64,000 bases of DNA. It comes from an uncultured Erysipelotrichaceae bacterium. GTDB taxonomy: Bacteria > Bacillota_I > Bacilli_A > RF39 > UBA660. The DNA is taken from NCBI GenBank assembly GCA_902775285.1, contig CACYLI010000002.1, positions 18,756-82,755 on the forward strand, read 5' to 3'. The position numbers were made by a program, and so were the translations under genes. This document shows positions 38,674 through 48,093 of the stretch, one piece after another. A model generated the notes under the pieces. The model was given only the letters and a program-made list of their open reading frames with translations, was not told the origin of the DNA and made no database searches. Each line of letters opens with the position of its first letter. The first letter of the stretch is position 1.

Positions 38674-40076
38674 CCTTTATTACTAGGTAATAATGTATTA
38701 TTATCTATAACAGCATATTCAAAATCATAACTTTCCGTTTCTCTTTCAATATTAGATCCACTTAAATTAACTCCCTTAAATGATTTAAAAATAATATTAT
38801 GATCAGCTAAAATACTATTACTTAAATCTTTATTATATATTTCTTGAGGATCAAAAGTTAAATTTGTTTCACTTAAATCAAGATTAGATAATTTTAAATT
38901 TTTAGCATTAACAAATGATAAATCAATATATTTTAATAATGGAATAAATTCAGGATTAAATTCATAATGATCTTCTACCCTAGTTAATAATAAATCATCT
39001 GGTACACTAATAGAAGAATATAATCTTTTAAGCATACTTATAGATACACCCTTCTCGCTTTCTAATGAAAGAATTGAAATTCTTAATCGATCTATATTTT
39101 GTAAAACTTCTTTGTATTTTTCTTTTACTTTATCAGATTGTTCTACCTTTTTAGATTCAATTTGTTTAAACTTATAATTTGGGCTTTTCTTTTCTTCATT
39201 TAATTGTTTTTCAGGAACTACTGTATATTTAACTTTAACATGATATCCTAAATAACTTCTTATTGTATCTTTTTCACGACCATCTAAGTAAGGCCCTTCA
39301 AAATTTATTTCAACTAAATCTTGAAATGATTCATAGTTTCTATGTTCTTTAATATCTTTAATTAATTCATCAAAACTATGATATTTAATTACTTTTTGTA
39401 AATTAATATTTTGTATTATATCTTTTAAAACATATTTATTTAAATATTTATCTGTTTTATCTTTAGAAAATCTTGTACAAACAATATTAAATAGGCTATC
39501 AGCCCACATACTAGCATCATACAAATATTGTTCTAATAATCCATTAACAAAACTCTTAGTAGATACTAATCTATTATTTTCTTTATCTACTTTCCATTTT
39601 AATGGTTCAACTTTCATCCAATTATTTTTATCTACACGAATATATTTTTCTCCACCATATTCATATACTTTATATTTCTTTTTAATTGTTTGGCAATAGT
39701 CATGATTATATTCAGTATTAGTTAATATTGGCACTCTTCTTATTATATTAAGCATTATTGTATAATTTTCTTCCATTGGATATATTTTTTCCGGAGATAC
39801 ACTCGTTAGTTTCTCATAAATAGATTCAAGTTTAGAATTAATTTCATCACTTGCTTGTGCTTGAGGATAAGAACCAAATTCTATAATAGGTTCACTATTA
39901 TTACCTAAAATTAATGATAAAACTTCAGGATCAAATTCTAAACTAATCTCATTTAAAAAAGTATTTGTATCATTAAAACTATCACTTTTATACATATATT
40001 CTGCTAAAAAAGAAGCATTTTCTTCACTAAGTGATATATGTTTATTGTTATCATAAAGAATATTAATACCTTTCAT
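38658..40076 (-). CDS. DUF6273-like protein with short pentapeptide-like C-terminus
   Basis: 472 residues from the ATG at 40076, which has AGGATG upstream; an in-frame ATG at 40094 lacks a ribosome site. It contains EFGSYPQ (residues about 70-76) and further on KYIRVDKNNWMKVEPLKWKV, which is the FGSYPQ...EPIKW pattern of DUF6273 proteins, common in gut firmicutes and of unknown function. Residues about 385-450 have Leu/Asn-rich short repeats (LKLSNLDLSETNL, FKGVNLSGSN) like pentapeptide repeats. No signal peptide is present. Function unknown. Confidence 0.7.
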   Translation of the reverse strand: MKGINILYDNNKHISLSEENASFLAEYMYKSDSFNDTNTFLNEISLEFDPEVLSLILGNNSEPIIEFGSYPQAQASDEINSKLESIYEKLTSVSPEKIYPMEENYTIMLNIIRRVPILTNTEYNHDYCQTIKKKYKVYEYGGEKYIRVDKNNWMKVEPLKWKVDKENNRLVSTKSFVNGLLEQYLYDASMWADSLFNIVCTRFSKDKTDKYLNKYVLKDIIQNINLQKVIKYHSFDELIKDIKEHRNYESFQDLVEINFEGPYLDGREKDTIRSYLGYHVKVKYTVVPEKQLNEEKKSPNYKFKQIESKKVEQSDKVKEKYKEVLQNIDRLRISILSLESEKGVSISMLKRLYSSISVPDDLLLTRVEDHYEFNPEFIPLLKYIDLSFVNAKNLKLSNLDLSETNLTFDPQEIYNKDLSNSILADHNIIFKSFKGVNLSGSNIERETESYDFEYAVIDNNTLLPSNKGKALI

Positions 40077-40121
40077 ACTAACACATCCTATCATATAAAT
40101 TGTAGCATATTTTTACAAAAC

Positions 40122-40140
40122 AAAAAAGCCCTCACGGGCT
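40122..40140 (-). terminator. Terminator after spoVS
   Basis: Minus-strand hairpin AGCCC-GTGA-GGGCT followed by TTTTT, next to the spoVS stop. Confidence 0.85.
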
Positions 40141-40403
40141 TATTTACTCTCAACTAATAATTTAATTGCTGTTTTTTCTTTACCATCAATTATCACATCA
40201 TAAAAAGCTGGAGTGCAAATTAAATTCATTCCAAGCGGTGCCACAAATCCTCTAGCTATAGATATTGCTTTAATAGCTTGATTGACAGCACCTGCTCCTA
40301 CAGTTTGAATTTCAATTTGTTTACTTCCTTCTCTAAAAGAATTAGCAATACTTCCTGCTACCTTTTGAGAAATACTTTTACTTGATACTTTTATTATATC
40401 CAT
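40140..40403 (-). CDS. spoVS: SpoVS family protein
   Basis: 87 residues from the ATG at 40403; a GTG nine bases earlier lies in the GAGGTG ribosome site. Nearly every SpoVS signature is present: IKVSSKS at the start, VAGSIANSFREG, VGAGAVNQAIKAISIARGFVAP and CTPAFYD. In Bacillus SpoVS affects sporulation and septation; the Alba-like fold suggests nucleic-acid binding. Homologues occur outside spore-formers, so it does not prove sporulation. Single gene with a strong terminator. Confidence 0.95.
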   Translation of the reverse strand: MDIIKVSSKSISQKVAGSIANSFREGSKQIEIQTVGAGAVNQAIKAISIARGFVAPLGMNLICTPAFYDVIIDGKEKTAIKLLVESK

Positions 40404-40439
40404 GTCTTTCACCTCATTAATTTATATGAAAGTAAAAAT

Positions 40440-40465
40440 AAAAAAGACTATTTTTTAGTCTTTTT
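40440..40465 (-). terminator. Terminator after the 229-residue membrane protein gene
   Basis: Hairpin AAAAAGACTA/TAGTCTTTTT overlapping the Lys-rich end of the gene, with T-rich sequence following on the minus strand. Confidence 0.6.
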
Positions 40466-41137
40466 AGTTTTCTTTGTTTGTTTAGTTTTTATTTTCTCTG
40501 TTTTAACTTCCTTAATTTTAATTTTTTCATTTTTAATAGTATTTTCATATGAAAGTAAATCTAATACTTTTTCTTCTACTTTTACATTTTTAGACAATAT
40601 ACTCATTAAAGGTTCTAATAAACTAAGAAGTCCAAATATTATAAAATAATAACCAAGTATTAAACTACCAACTTCTATTTTAGTATAAAGTGATGATACC
40701 ACAAATACTCCTAATAATAATAGTAATATTGTTACAGATACTTTTGGAAAGAAATTAATATCTTTTTTCTTTAAAAGTTCTTTACATGAATATCCTTTAT
40801 TAATAACATTTGCTATTGAATAAACTAATACTGCATCAGCTAATATAAATCCTGTATCTGGAAAACTCATATATATAAGTATAAATGAACCAATACATAT
40901 ATTAATAAATCCAAATATTAATAATTCGTAATCTCTTTCTTTTCTATTTAAAAAATAAACTAATAATGAAAAGAAACCAAACATATAAAACAAAGGAGAT
41001 GCATATTTAATAGGATTTAATAATTCAAAACCAGAAAAGTTTAATAATATAAATCCTGTCACTATAAATATAGTATATAACATTACATCCAACACAATTA
41101 AATTTTTATCAATTTCTTTTATCACAATATCTTTCAC
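40448..41137 (-). CDS. Polytopic membrane protein, HdeD/DUF308-like layout
   Basis: 229 residues with about six hydrophobic segments, then a cytoplasmic tail rich in Lys and Thr (ends TKKTKKTKK). It starts with GTG: GGAGGT lies five bases upstream, and the nearby ATG is out of frame. The paired-helix layout resembles DUF308/HdeD membrane proteins, but no diagnostic motif is seen. It is 13 bases downstream of the AI-2E-family exporter gene and probably co-transcribed. Function unknown. Confidence 0.6.
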   Translation of the reverse strand: MKDIVIKEIDKNLIVLDVMLYTIFIVTGFILLNFSGFELLNPIKYASPLFYMFGFFSLLVYFLNRKERDYELLIFGFINICIGSFILIYMSFPDTGFILADAVLVYSIANVINKGYSCKELLKKKDINFFPKVSVTILLLLLGVFVVSSLYTKIEVGSLILGYYFIIFGLLSLLEPLMSILSKNVKVEEKVLDLLSYENTIKNEKIKIKEVKTEKIKTKQTKKTKKTKK

Positions 41138-41150
41138 TTCATACCTCCAA

Positions 41151-42296
41151 TTATTCTTTTTTATCTATGAAACCGAAAAAATCAAATTTTTCGTCAAAGA
41201 ATACATATATTATTTTTAATACAGCTACAACAGGTGTTGCTATTACCATACCAATTATACCAAATAAATATTCAAATATTAATAATGAAATAATTATTGT
41301 AATTGGACTTAAATTCATCTTTTTGCTCATTATAAGTGGATTCAATACTTCTCCATCTATTGTTTGAACAATTATAATGAATACAAGTGTTAAAACTCCT
41401 ACTAACGGACTTTCTGCAAATCCTATAGCTGCTGCAACTGCAGCACCCATATAAGGACCAATATATGGTATTAAATTTGTTATAACACATATAAATGATA
41501 TTAACACCGGAGCATTTAGTCCTATTATTGAAAAACCTATAACTGATACAATAAATAATAATAATGATAACCATAGTGTTCCACTAATAAAACCATATAA
41601 TGTATCATTTAGTTTATCTAATAAATAAACAACTTCTTCTCTTGTTTTTTTAGGAAACAAATTTATAAATCCATTTGAAACTTTATCAAAATCATATAAT
41701 ATATAGAAACCTAATACTAAGCTAATTGCTATTTTACCAACTCCACTAACTAAAGAACTTAAAATATTATATGCAGTTTCTGGTAAATTAGTTTGAATGT
41801 TACTTCCAAAGTTCTCAATTTTAGATAGGAATGATACTTTTACCGCATCTAAGTTTTCTAAACTTAAATTAGAAAGTTTAACAAATATATTATCTATCCA
41901 TCCTTTTATATCACTCGTTATCTTAGGAATAGCTGAAACTATATCACTTACTTGTTCTCCTAATGAAGGAAGTGTAAATGCTATTATTCCTCCAACTATT
42001 AATAAAAGAATTAAATATGCAATAATAACAGCAAGACCTCTTTTAACATTCTTTTCAACTAATTTCTTTACTATTGGATTTAATAGCCAAGCTACAAACC
42101 AACCAATAAATAATGGAGAAATTACGGCAAAAATTTTACCTAAAAAAGTTAAAACTTTCCATTCTCTAAATATAAGAGTTAAAACATAGATTAGTAAAAT
42201 GATAAATAAAATATATAGAATATTTCCTATTTTATTGCCTAAATTTACTAATTGATTCAGTTTTCTAGTATTTAATTTTCTATTTTCCTCTTTCAT
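41151..42296 (-). CDS. AI-2E/PerM-family transporter (YtvI-like)
   Basis: 381 residues with about eight membrane segments and the family layout: two N-terminal helices (LFIGWFVAWLLNP), a soluble middle (about 110-190), and C-terminal helices with NLIPYIGPYMGA, IIVQTIDGEVLNPLIMSKKMNLSP and GIIGMVIATPVVA. These are hallmark segments of the AI-2E/UPF0118 family. Some members export the signal AI-2, while others are sodium/proton antiporters, so the substrate is open. Confidence 0.9.
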   Translation of the reverse strand: MKEENRKLNTRKLNQLVNLGNKIGNILYILFIILLIYVLTLIFREWKVLTFLGKIFAVISPLFIGWFVAWLLNPIVKKLVEKNVKRGLAVIIAYLILLLIVGGIIAFTLPSLGEQVSDIVSAIPKITSDIKGWIDNIFVKLSNLSLENLDAVKVSFLSKIENFGSNIQTNLPETAYNILSSLVSGVGKIAISLVLGFYILYDFDKVSNGFINLFPKKTREEVVYLLDKLNDTLYGFISGTLWLSLLLFIVSVIGFSIIGLNAPVLISFICVITNLIPYIGPYMGAAVAAAIGFAESPLVGVLTLVFIIIVQTIDGEVLNPLIMSKKMNLSPITIIISLLIFEYLFGIIGMVIATPVVAVLKIIYVFFDEKFDFFGFIDKKE

Positions 42297-42335
42297 TACT
42301 TACTCTCCTTATTTTAATAATATCATAATTTTATG

Positions 42336-42365
42336 AAAAAAAATAGTTCAATTTAGAACTATTTT
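42336..42365 (-). terminator. Terminator after the small ORF downstream of recD2
   Basis: Minus-strand hairpin AAAATAGTTC/GAACTATTTT followed by a T run, overlapping the stop of the 40-residue ORF. Confidence 0.75.
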
Positions 42366-42486
42366 AATCTGTCATTTTTTTTGATACCTTTTTCATATAT
42401 TTACTTATTTCTTTTTCATACTTTTTATAAAGTAGTCCCATTCCCATACCACCTGCAAAAGCCATCATTTTTTCTAAAGTTTTAAT
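42364..42486 (-). CDS. Possible 40-residue protein with an ATT start
   Basis: A near-perfect ribosome site (AAGGAGGAGA) lies seven bases before an ATT codon that opens a frame of 40 codons. It reads KTLEKMMAFAGGMGMG, then LLYKKYEKEISKYMKK, ending KKMTD. The first ATGs in this frame (42468, 42465) are too far from the ribosome site. The layout is a short Gly/Met-rich hydrophobic segment followed by a Lys-rich helix. A terminator directly follows the stop. ATT starts are rare (infC is the classic case), so this is tentative. Confidence 0.45.
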   Translation of the reverse strand: MKTLEKMMAFAGGMGMGLLYKKYEKEISKYMKKVSKKMTD

Positions 42487-42532
42487 AATATCTCCTCCTT
42501 TATTACTATTATTTTGAGAAAATATTTATTTT

Positions 42533-44689
42533 TTATACATGTTTTAAATATGTATTTCTATTATCTGCATATAATGTTTGAATAGAGGTATTAAACGAAT
42601 CTATAGAGCCAATTATTATTAATGACTCTTTAGCTCTTGTAACACCAGTATATATTAATTTATTATAAAACATTCTTTTAAAGCTTTTAGCAAGTACTAT
42701 TACAACATTATCATATTCACTTCCCTGAGATTTATGAATACTTATTGCATAAGCTAAAGTAAATTTATCAAATTCTCCACTTTTATACTTAACTTTATGT
42801 CCCATAAAAGAAATAGTAATTTCCATTTTCTTATCAACAAATTCTATATCTTTTATATATCCAATATCTCCATTAAATACATTATTTTCAACATCATTTA
42901 CAAGTTGTATTACTTTATCTCCTATTTTATAATACTTATCTCCTATTTGAAACTTTTCTTCATTTGGATTTAATAAATCTGACATTAATTTATTAATATT
43001 ATCTATTCCATTTACTCCTTTATACATTGGTGCTAATACTTGAAAATTATCTATACTAATATTCTTTTCTTTTACTTTAGATACTATTTCATTTAAATAA
43101 ATCATTATATTTTCATCACTACTATTTATAAATCTAAAATCATCATATTTATCATCAAAAGAAATAAATTCTTTTTTATTTTTTATATCATTAGCTAAAT
43201 AAGTAATATAACTACCTTCTTTTACTCTATATATTATATTTAAACTTTTACTCTTAATGTTAGCTAGATTTAACAAATCATGAAGTAAATCTCCAGGACC
43301 TATCGAAGGCAATTGATTTTCATCTCCAATTAATAATAATTTTACATTAAGTCTAAGTCCTTTAAGTAAACTTGAAAATAAAAATACATCTATCATACTT
43401 GCTTCATCTACTATAATAACTTTTTCATTTGCTCTATTATATTCATCTATGCCAAAAGTTTCAGTTTCTTTATTCCATTTTAAAAACTTATGAATTGTAT
43501 ATGCTGGAGCTCCTACACTTTCACTCATTCTTTTAGCACTTTTACCAGTCGGAGCAAGAAGAGCTATATCATTTTTATTTAAATGTCTAATATTTTCTAA
43601 TATTTCAACAATTGCTTTAATAATAGTAGTTTTACCAGTACCAGGTCCTCCAGTAATAATATAAAAATTGTTTTTTAAAGACCCTTTAATCGCATCTTTT
43701 TGATCTTTATTAAACTTAATCTTGTTCCTTTTTTCAAAAGATAAAATATATTCATCTATTTTCTTTGTATCAATGACTTCTTTTACATTATTAATTCTAT
43801 TTATTTCTTTTAATATATTTACTTCAGAATCATAGAAATCAAATAAAGTTACCATATCATCCACTTCTACAATTTCATTTTCATCTAACAATTCATTTAA
43901 ATGAGATAAAAATTTATCTGTATTAAATACACCATTAAAATACTTTTTCATCTTAATGAATAATTCTTCTTTATATATTAAAGTATCTCCACTTTCAAAA
44001 CATAAATTTTTTATACAATGTTTAATTAATGCTTTTATCCTATTAGAATTAAATTCATCATTATTTTTTAAAAATATTAAATCAAGCTTATCAAAAGAAA
44101 CATAATCTATAAGTTCATAGATATTATCTTCTATAATATTTATAAGTTCAAAACCATATATGCTTGTTAAATCTATTGCTTCTTTAGTAGTAAAACCATA
44201 TGAATTTAACTTAATAATTAAATCTTGATTCATCTCATTATCAACAATTTTTTCATGAATCATTCTAGCTTTTTTTATATTCATACCACTAACATCAGCA
44301 AGTAATTCATAATTATTTTTTATTACATCTACAGTTTCACTTCCAAATTTTTCAACAATCTTTTTTGCTGTTTTATTTCCAATACCTTTAAAAATACCAC
44401 TACTTAAATACATTATCAAACTATCATTATCACTAGGAATACATATTTCATAAGATTCGGAATTAAATTGTATACCATACTTAGGATGATTATACATATT
44501 TCCATATAATTTATAATCTACATCTTCATTTATTTCATTAAAATTACCAGTAAAACCAATTATTTTATTAATATATATTTCTGCTTCTTCATCATTAGTT
44601 TCTTTAACTTTAAAAAGTCCAACTTTATATGGACCACTATTACTTTCAAAAATTATTTTTTTAATACTTCCTAAAATATAATTTCTCAT
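42533..44689 (-). CDS. recD2: RecD2 (YrrC-type) ATP-dependent 5'-3' DNA helicase
   Basis: 718 residues, the RecD2 length. The N-terminal OB-like part (GSIKKIIFESNSGPYKVGLF) is followed by helix-hairpin-helix segments (GIFKGIGNKTAKKIVEKFG). The SF1 helicase core has Walker A ITGGPGTGKTT, APTGKSAKRM, Walker B VIIVDEASM, GDENQLPSIGPG, and the last motif YAISIHKSQGSEYDNV with YTGVTRAK. RecD2 acts in DNA repair independently of RecBC. No clear ribosome site precedes the ATG. Confidence 0.95.
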   Translation of the reverse strand: MRNYILGSIKKIIFESNSGPYKVGLFKVKETNDEEAEIYINKIIGFTGNFNEINEDVDYKLYGNMYNHPKYGIQFNSESYEICIPSDNDSLIMYLSSGIFKGIGNKTAKKIVEKFGSETVDVIKNNYELLADVSGMNIKKARMIHEKIVDNEMNQDLIIKLNSYGFTTKEAIDLTSIYGFELINIIEDNIYELIDYVSFDKLDLIFLKNNDEFNSNRIKALIKHCIKNLCFESGDTLIYKEELFIKMKKYFNGVFNTDKFLSHLNELLDENEIVEVDDMVTLFDFYDSEVNILKEINRINNVKEVIDTKKIDEYILSFEKRNKIKFNKDQKDAIKGSLKNNFYIITGGPGTGKTTIIKAIVEILENIRHLNKNDIALLAPTGKSAKRMSESVGAPAYTIHKFLKWNKETETFGIDEYNRANEKVIIVDEASMIDVFLFSSLLKGLRLNVKLLLIGDENQLPSIGPGDLLHDLLNLANIKSKSLNIIYRVKEGSYITYLANDIKNKKEFISFDDKYDDFRFINSSDENIMIYLNEIVSKVKEKNISIDNFQVLAPMYKGVNGIDNINKLMSDLLNPNEEKFQIGDKYYKIGDKVIQLVNDVENNVFNGDIGYIKDIEFVDKKMEITISFMGHKVKYKSGEFDKFTLAYAISIHKSQGSEYDNVVIVLAKSFKRMFYNKLIYTGVTRAKESLIIIGSIDSFNTSIQTLYADNRNTYLKHV

Positions 44690-44738
44690 ACAATCTATAT
44701 TAACATAAATAAAAAGAAATTAGTATAACTAACTTCTA

Positions 44739-45167
44739 TTATAATTTTTTAGAATCATTTAATAACAAATCATAATATGATGGGTTTTTATCTCTATAAG
44801 AATTAACTACATTCTTAATAAAGCAATTAATAGTTCTATTATTACCATCATCAAATATTTGCATATTTATTAGTTCTGTAATCATATTATTTATATATTC
44901 TATATCTTCATATTCATATTCAATTAAAGAAACTAATTCCTTTATCTTCTTATCTAATAATTCACTATCATCCTTAAATCTATCAGATATATTATCATTA
45001 TCATACAAATCTCCAAATAAAAAATTATGTAATTTTATCAAATATGATAAATTAAACTCACTTTCATTAAAAGTAACTCTATAATCAATTAGTGATGATT
45101 TAAAGTTAAATAATTGTTCTTCAAATACTTCTAAATCTTGTTCATTTAAACCAAGTTTATTATTCAT
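44739..45167 (-). CDS. Fic-like protein with degenerate active-site motif
   Basis: 142 residues. The early segment YLIKLHNFLFGDLYD matches the conserved helix before the Fic core. The segment LINMQIFDDGNNRTINCFIKN lines up with the Fic motif HPFxEGNGR: the usual His is Gln, Pro is Ile and the second Gly is Asn. Fic enzymes transfer AMP or other groups with that His, so this copy is probably inactive or changed in chemistry. GGAG lies before the ATG. No antitoxin-like partner is adjacent. Similarity is read by eye. Confidence 0.6.
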   Translation of the reverse strand: MNNKLGLNEQDLEVFEEQLFNFKSSLIDYRVTFNESEFNLSYLIKLHNFLFGDLYDNDNISDRFKDDSELLDKKIKELVSLIEYEYEDIEYINNMITELINMQIFDDGNNRTINCFIKNVVNSYRDKNPSYYDLLLNDSKKL

Positions 45168-45204
45168 ATATTTTCTCCTAATTAGATTATTATTTTCTAT
45201 ATTA

Positions 45205-45281
45205 TGGCGTCCCCGATTGGAATCGAACCAACGACCTGTCGCTTAGGAGGCGACCGCTCTATCCTACTGAGCTACGAGGAC
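45205..45281 (-). tRNA. tRNA-Arg (anticodon CCT)
   Basis: A full cloverleaf: acceptor GTCCTCG/CGGGGAC with a G discriminator and encoded CCA, D-arm TAGCTCAGTAGGATAGAGC, anticodon stem GTCGC/GCGAC around loop CTCCTAA (anticodon CCT), and T-arm with GGTTCGATTCC. It reads AGG codons. Confidence 0.95.
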
Positions 45282-45289
45282 ATTTGTTA

Positions 45290-45778
45290 TTAGCCAATCA
45301 TTCTAATAAAAATAATTGAACTAATATATACAGAAGCTTTAAATTGATATTTAAAAAATTCATAAAAACTTACTATCTTATCTGAAAAACAAACAACCTT
45401 AGATTCTTTATAATTTGGTTTGCCTTTTACTACTGGATACATATGTGTAAGTATAATATCTTTTTCTATTTCATTTAAATCAAAATATTTTTCTGAATTA
45501 TCTAAGGCTATCTTAGGATGAATACTCAAAAAATCTTTATATTTTACTCCTTCTCTTTTTAAATCATCTGATGTGAAAAAATCATGCATCATAGCTCCTC
45601 TAGTACAAGATACATAATCTAATTTCATAAATTTTGATAAGTAAAAACTCATCTTAGCCACTCTGTTAATATGATCTAATCTATTACTACCATGATGTAC
45701 CATTGCCTTTAATTCTCTATATTTGTTTACATCATAAAACTCACTATATATATCATAATAAATCTTCTTATTTTTCAT
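45290..45778 (-). CDS. HD-domain phosphohydrolase
   Basis: 162 residues from the ATG at 45778; an in-frame ATG at 45790 is also possible and neither has a strong ribosome site. The HD metal ligands are visible: His in RLDHINRV, the His-Asp pair in GAMMHDFF, His in ILTHMYPV and Asp in CFSDKIVS. This order (H...HD...H...D) fits small HD hydrolases acting on nucleotides or phosphate esters; the substrate is unknown. It overlaps the end of the upstream gene by a few bases or adjoins it, so the two are co-transcribed. The end is eight bases from the tRNA. Confidence 0.82.
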   Translation of the reverse strand: MKNKKIYYDIYSEFYDVNKYRELKAMVHHGSNRLDHINRVAKMSFYLSKFMKLDYVSCTRGAMMHDFFTSDDLKREGVKYKDFLSIHPKIALDNSEKYFDLNEIEKDIILTHMYPVVKGKPNYKESKVVCFSDKIVSFYEFFKYQFKASVYISSIIFIRMIG

Positions 45779-45780
45779 AA

Positions 45781-46152
45781 CTAAATCCATCTAGGAATAT
45801 ATATATTTCTAGTAAATCCTTCCATATATTTGTTGTATTCTTTTATAATCTCCCCTGCGATAAATGCTATTACATTTGTTTCTTTTTTAGAAACTTTTAA
45901 AGATGATAAAAAATTATTTAATATAGTTTTAAAATCTCTATCATCAAAATATCTTGCAACAGCAGTATTTAAATCTACTGCTTTTTTTAGTTCATTTTTA
46001 TTTCTACTATTAATTGAAAATATAAATGATTGATAAACTTTAATAACTTTATCACTCATATAATCTAATTCACTAAATTCTTCATTTATAATTCTATAAT
46101 AGTCTTTACAATACTTTATAACAATTTTATTTTCTAAAAATCTGTTTTCCAT
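45781..46152 (-). CDS. Small helical protein, unknown
   Basis: 123 residues, mostly helical and charged, with no signal peptide or membrane segment. Recognisable pieces are YYRIINEEFSELDYMSDKV and NVIAFIAGEIIKEYNKYM; no family comes to mind. It starts two bases after the rseP stop and runs into the HD-domain gene, so it belongs to the cdsA-rseP transcription unit. Confidence 0.65.
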   Translation of the reverse strand: MENRFLENKIVIKYCKDYYRIINEEFSELDYMSDKVIKVYQSFIFSINSRNKNELKKAVDLNTAVARYFDDRDFKTILNNFLSSLKVSKKETNVIAFIAGEIIKEYNKYMEGFTRNIYIPRWI

Positions 46153-46154
46153 TT

Positions 46155-47213
46155 TTACCCCGTAATCAATCTAACAATATCATTAAATGTTACTACTATC
46201 ATTAATAATATCATTAATCCAAAACCAATGAAATTCAATGCTGTTTCTAATTTTTCTCCAGTTTTACGTTTAATAATTTTCTCTATTATTAAAATAAATA
46301 TACGTCCTCCATCAAAAACAGGAATAGGTATTAAATTAACAATTCCAACATTTATACTTAAATATGCTGTTAAATATAATAATGTTTGTAAACCTTGTGT
46401 TTTAACTGTATCTACTACAGAATATATACCAACTGGCCCACTTAAATTCTTAACAGAAACTTCACCTTTAAATAAAGATACTAGTATTCTAATTATTGTT
46501 TTAGAATTTTCATATGTTCCGCTAAATGCATAACTAATAGCATTTTTAAATCCTTTTTTATATTTAACTCCATCAAAAACTATTCCAAATACTCTTGTTT
46601 CTTCATTATTTTCTTTTTTTATTTCTGGAGACAATACATATGAAACAATTCTTTTATCTGGCTTTATTACTTCAAATGTATAACTATCTTTTAATTTTTT
46701 AGCAGATGCTTCTAAAACAAAATCATCAAGTGTTTCAATACTTTTGCCATTTACCTTAATTATTTTGTCTCCTGCTTCTATTCCAGCATTAAATGCAGCT
46801 CCATTTTCAACCACTTGGATAATAGTAGCATCACTATATGGTTTACCATAGAATAAACCACTAATAAAGAATAATACAATTGCTAAAATAAAGTTAAAAA
46901 CAATTCCATTTATTAAAACCCATAATACACTAAAGAATCCTTTATTTTCAAGAACTCTATCTTTTTTTATTTTAGATTTTTTATCCTCTTTTTCGGCCAT
47001 TGAAACATAACCACCAATAGGTAATAATCTTAACGAATAAGTTGTTTCACTATTTTTAGGTTTATGTTTAAAAATTAGTGGCCCCATACCTAATGAAAAT
47101 TCATCAACATATACTCCACTCTTTTTAGCAGCTATAAAATGACCAAATTCATGTATTGAAATTATAATGCCAAGCATTATAAAAAGTATAAGTATCGTTA
47201 CAATAAAGTTCAT
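46155..47213 (-). CDS. rseP: Site-2 intramembrane metalloprotease RseP
   Basis: 352 residues. Zinc-binding HEFGH lies in the first membrane helix (about 21-25), followed by a PDZ domain (NGAAFNAGIEAGDKIIKVNGKSIETLDDF, about 130-175). The C-terminal helix has NLIPIPVFDGGRIF, the LDG-type third zinc ligand. These proteases cut membrane-bound regulators and remnant signal peptides. AGGAGG precedes the ATG, and cdsA lies just upstream as in most bacteria. Confidence 0.96.
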   Translation of the reverse strand: MNFIVTILILFIMLGIIISIHEFGHFIAAKKSGVYVDEFSLGMGPLIFKHKPKNSETTYSLRLLPIGGYVSMAEKEDKKSKIKKDRVLENKGFFSVLWVLINGIVFNFILAIVLFFISGLFYGKPYSDATIIQVVENGAAFNAGIEAGDKIIKVNGKSIETLDDFVLEASAKKLKDSYTFEVIKPDKRIVSYVLSPEIKKENNEETRVFGIVFDGVKYKKGFKNAISYAFSGTYENSKTIIRILVSLFKGEVSVKNLSGPVGIYSVVDTVKTQGLQTLLYLTAYLSINVGIVNLIPIPVFDGGRIFILIIEKIIKRKTGEKLETALNFIGFGLMILLMIVVTFNDIVRLITG

Positions 47214-47222
47214 ATTAACCTC

Positions 47223-48017
47223 CTAGAAAAATGATACTAGATATGAAAATGCAAGTATTGCAAATATTATACTATCAAGTCTATCTAAAACTCCTCCATG
47301 ACCAGGCATAATATTACCATAGTCTTTAACATTATACCTTCTTTTTATTGATGAAAATACTAAATCACCAAATTCTGATACTAAAGATAATGCAAGTGAA
47401 ATAATAATTATTACTAATATATTTGTACTACTACTTACAAAAGTTGAAAAAAACATTGAGCCAATAAATGTTCCAAAAACTACTCCACCAATCATTCCTT
47501 CAACTGTTTTATTTGGAGATATGTTTGGACATAATTTATTTCTTCCTATTTGAGATCCTACAAATAAAGCCATAGTATCAGATGTTATTGTTATTAATAA
47601 AACATAAACTAGATATAAAACATTAATATTTCTAATAGTTATTAAAAATTTAAATGATAAACCTAAAAATAGAGTAATAGCTAATAATACAAGACTATCT
47701 TCAGCATCATAATCTTTTTTATTAAAAATAATTAATGGTAATAAGCATACAAATATATCCATAAGTATTAATCTATAATCTATATTAAAATCTTTACCAC
47801 TTAAAATACCTGATAAAACTATTATTAAAAAACTTAATAATGCAAACATTTTCATATATTTATTAATTTTCTTTTCTTTTTCACGTACTTTTATTATCTC
47901 ATAAAAACCTATTACACTAATTATTGTAACACCCAAATAATATGGATAACCTCCAAGTATTATTAATGGCACAATTATTAAAATTGCAATTAATGCACTT
48001 ATTATTCTTTGTTTCAT
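47223..48017 (-). CDS. cdsA: Phosphatidate cytidylyltransferase CdsA
   Basis: 264 residues from the ATG at 48017, with AAAGGTGA upstream; a TTG 18 bases earlier is not needed. It is hydrophobic throughout with about seven helices. The CDP-diglyceride synthetase signature is present: [16 protein letters not shown] and later [36 protein letters not shown], split here as two blocks. It makes CDP-diacylglycerol for phospholipid synthesis. The uppS gene that commonly precedes it is absent. Confidence 0.96.
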   Translation of the reverse strand: MKQRIISALIAILIIVPLIILGGYPYYLGVTIISVIGFYEIIKVREKEKKINKYMKMFALLSFLIIVLSGILSGKDFNIDYRLILMDIFVCLLPLIIFNKKDYDAEDSLVLLAITLFLGLSFKFLITIRNINVLYLVYVLLITITSDTMALFVGSQIGRNKLCPNISPNKTVEGMIGGVVFGTFIGSMFFSTFVSSSTNILVIIIISLALSLVSEFGDLVFSSIKRRYNVKDYGNIMPGHGGVLDRLDSIIFAILAFSYLVSFF

Positions 48018-48093
48018 ATAATTCACCTTTAACAATTATATCACTTAACATTTTTTTAGACAAGAAAAAGAGTACTTTACATAAGCGCTCTCA

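Noticed and set aside
45205..45281. tRNA-Arg as the attachment site of an integrated element
   Set aside because: No integrase or repeated tRNA end lies near it; the genes on both sides are chromosomal. The recombinase junction is clearly in dacA.
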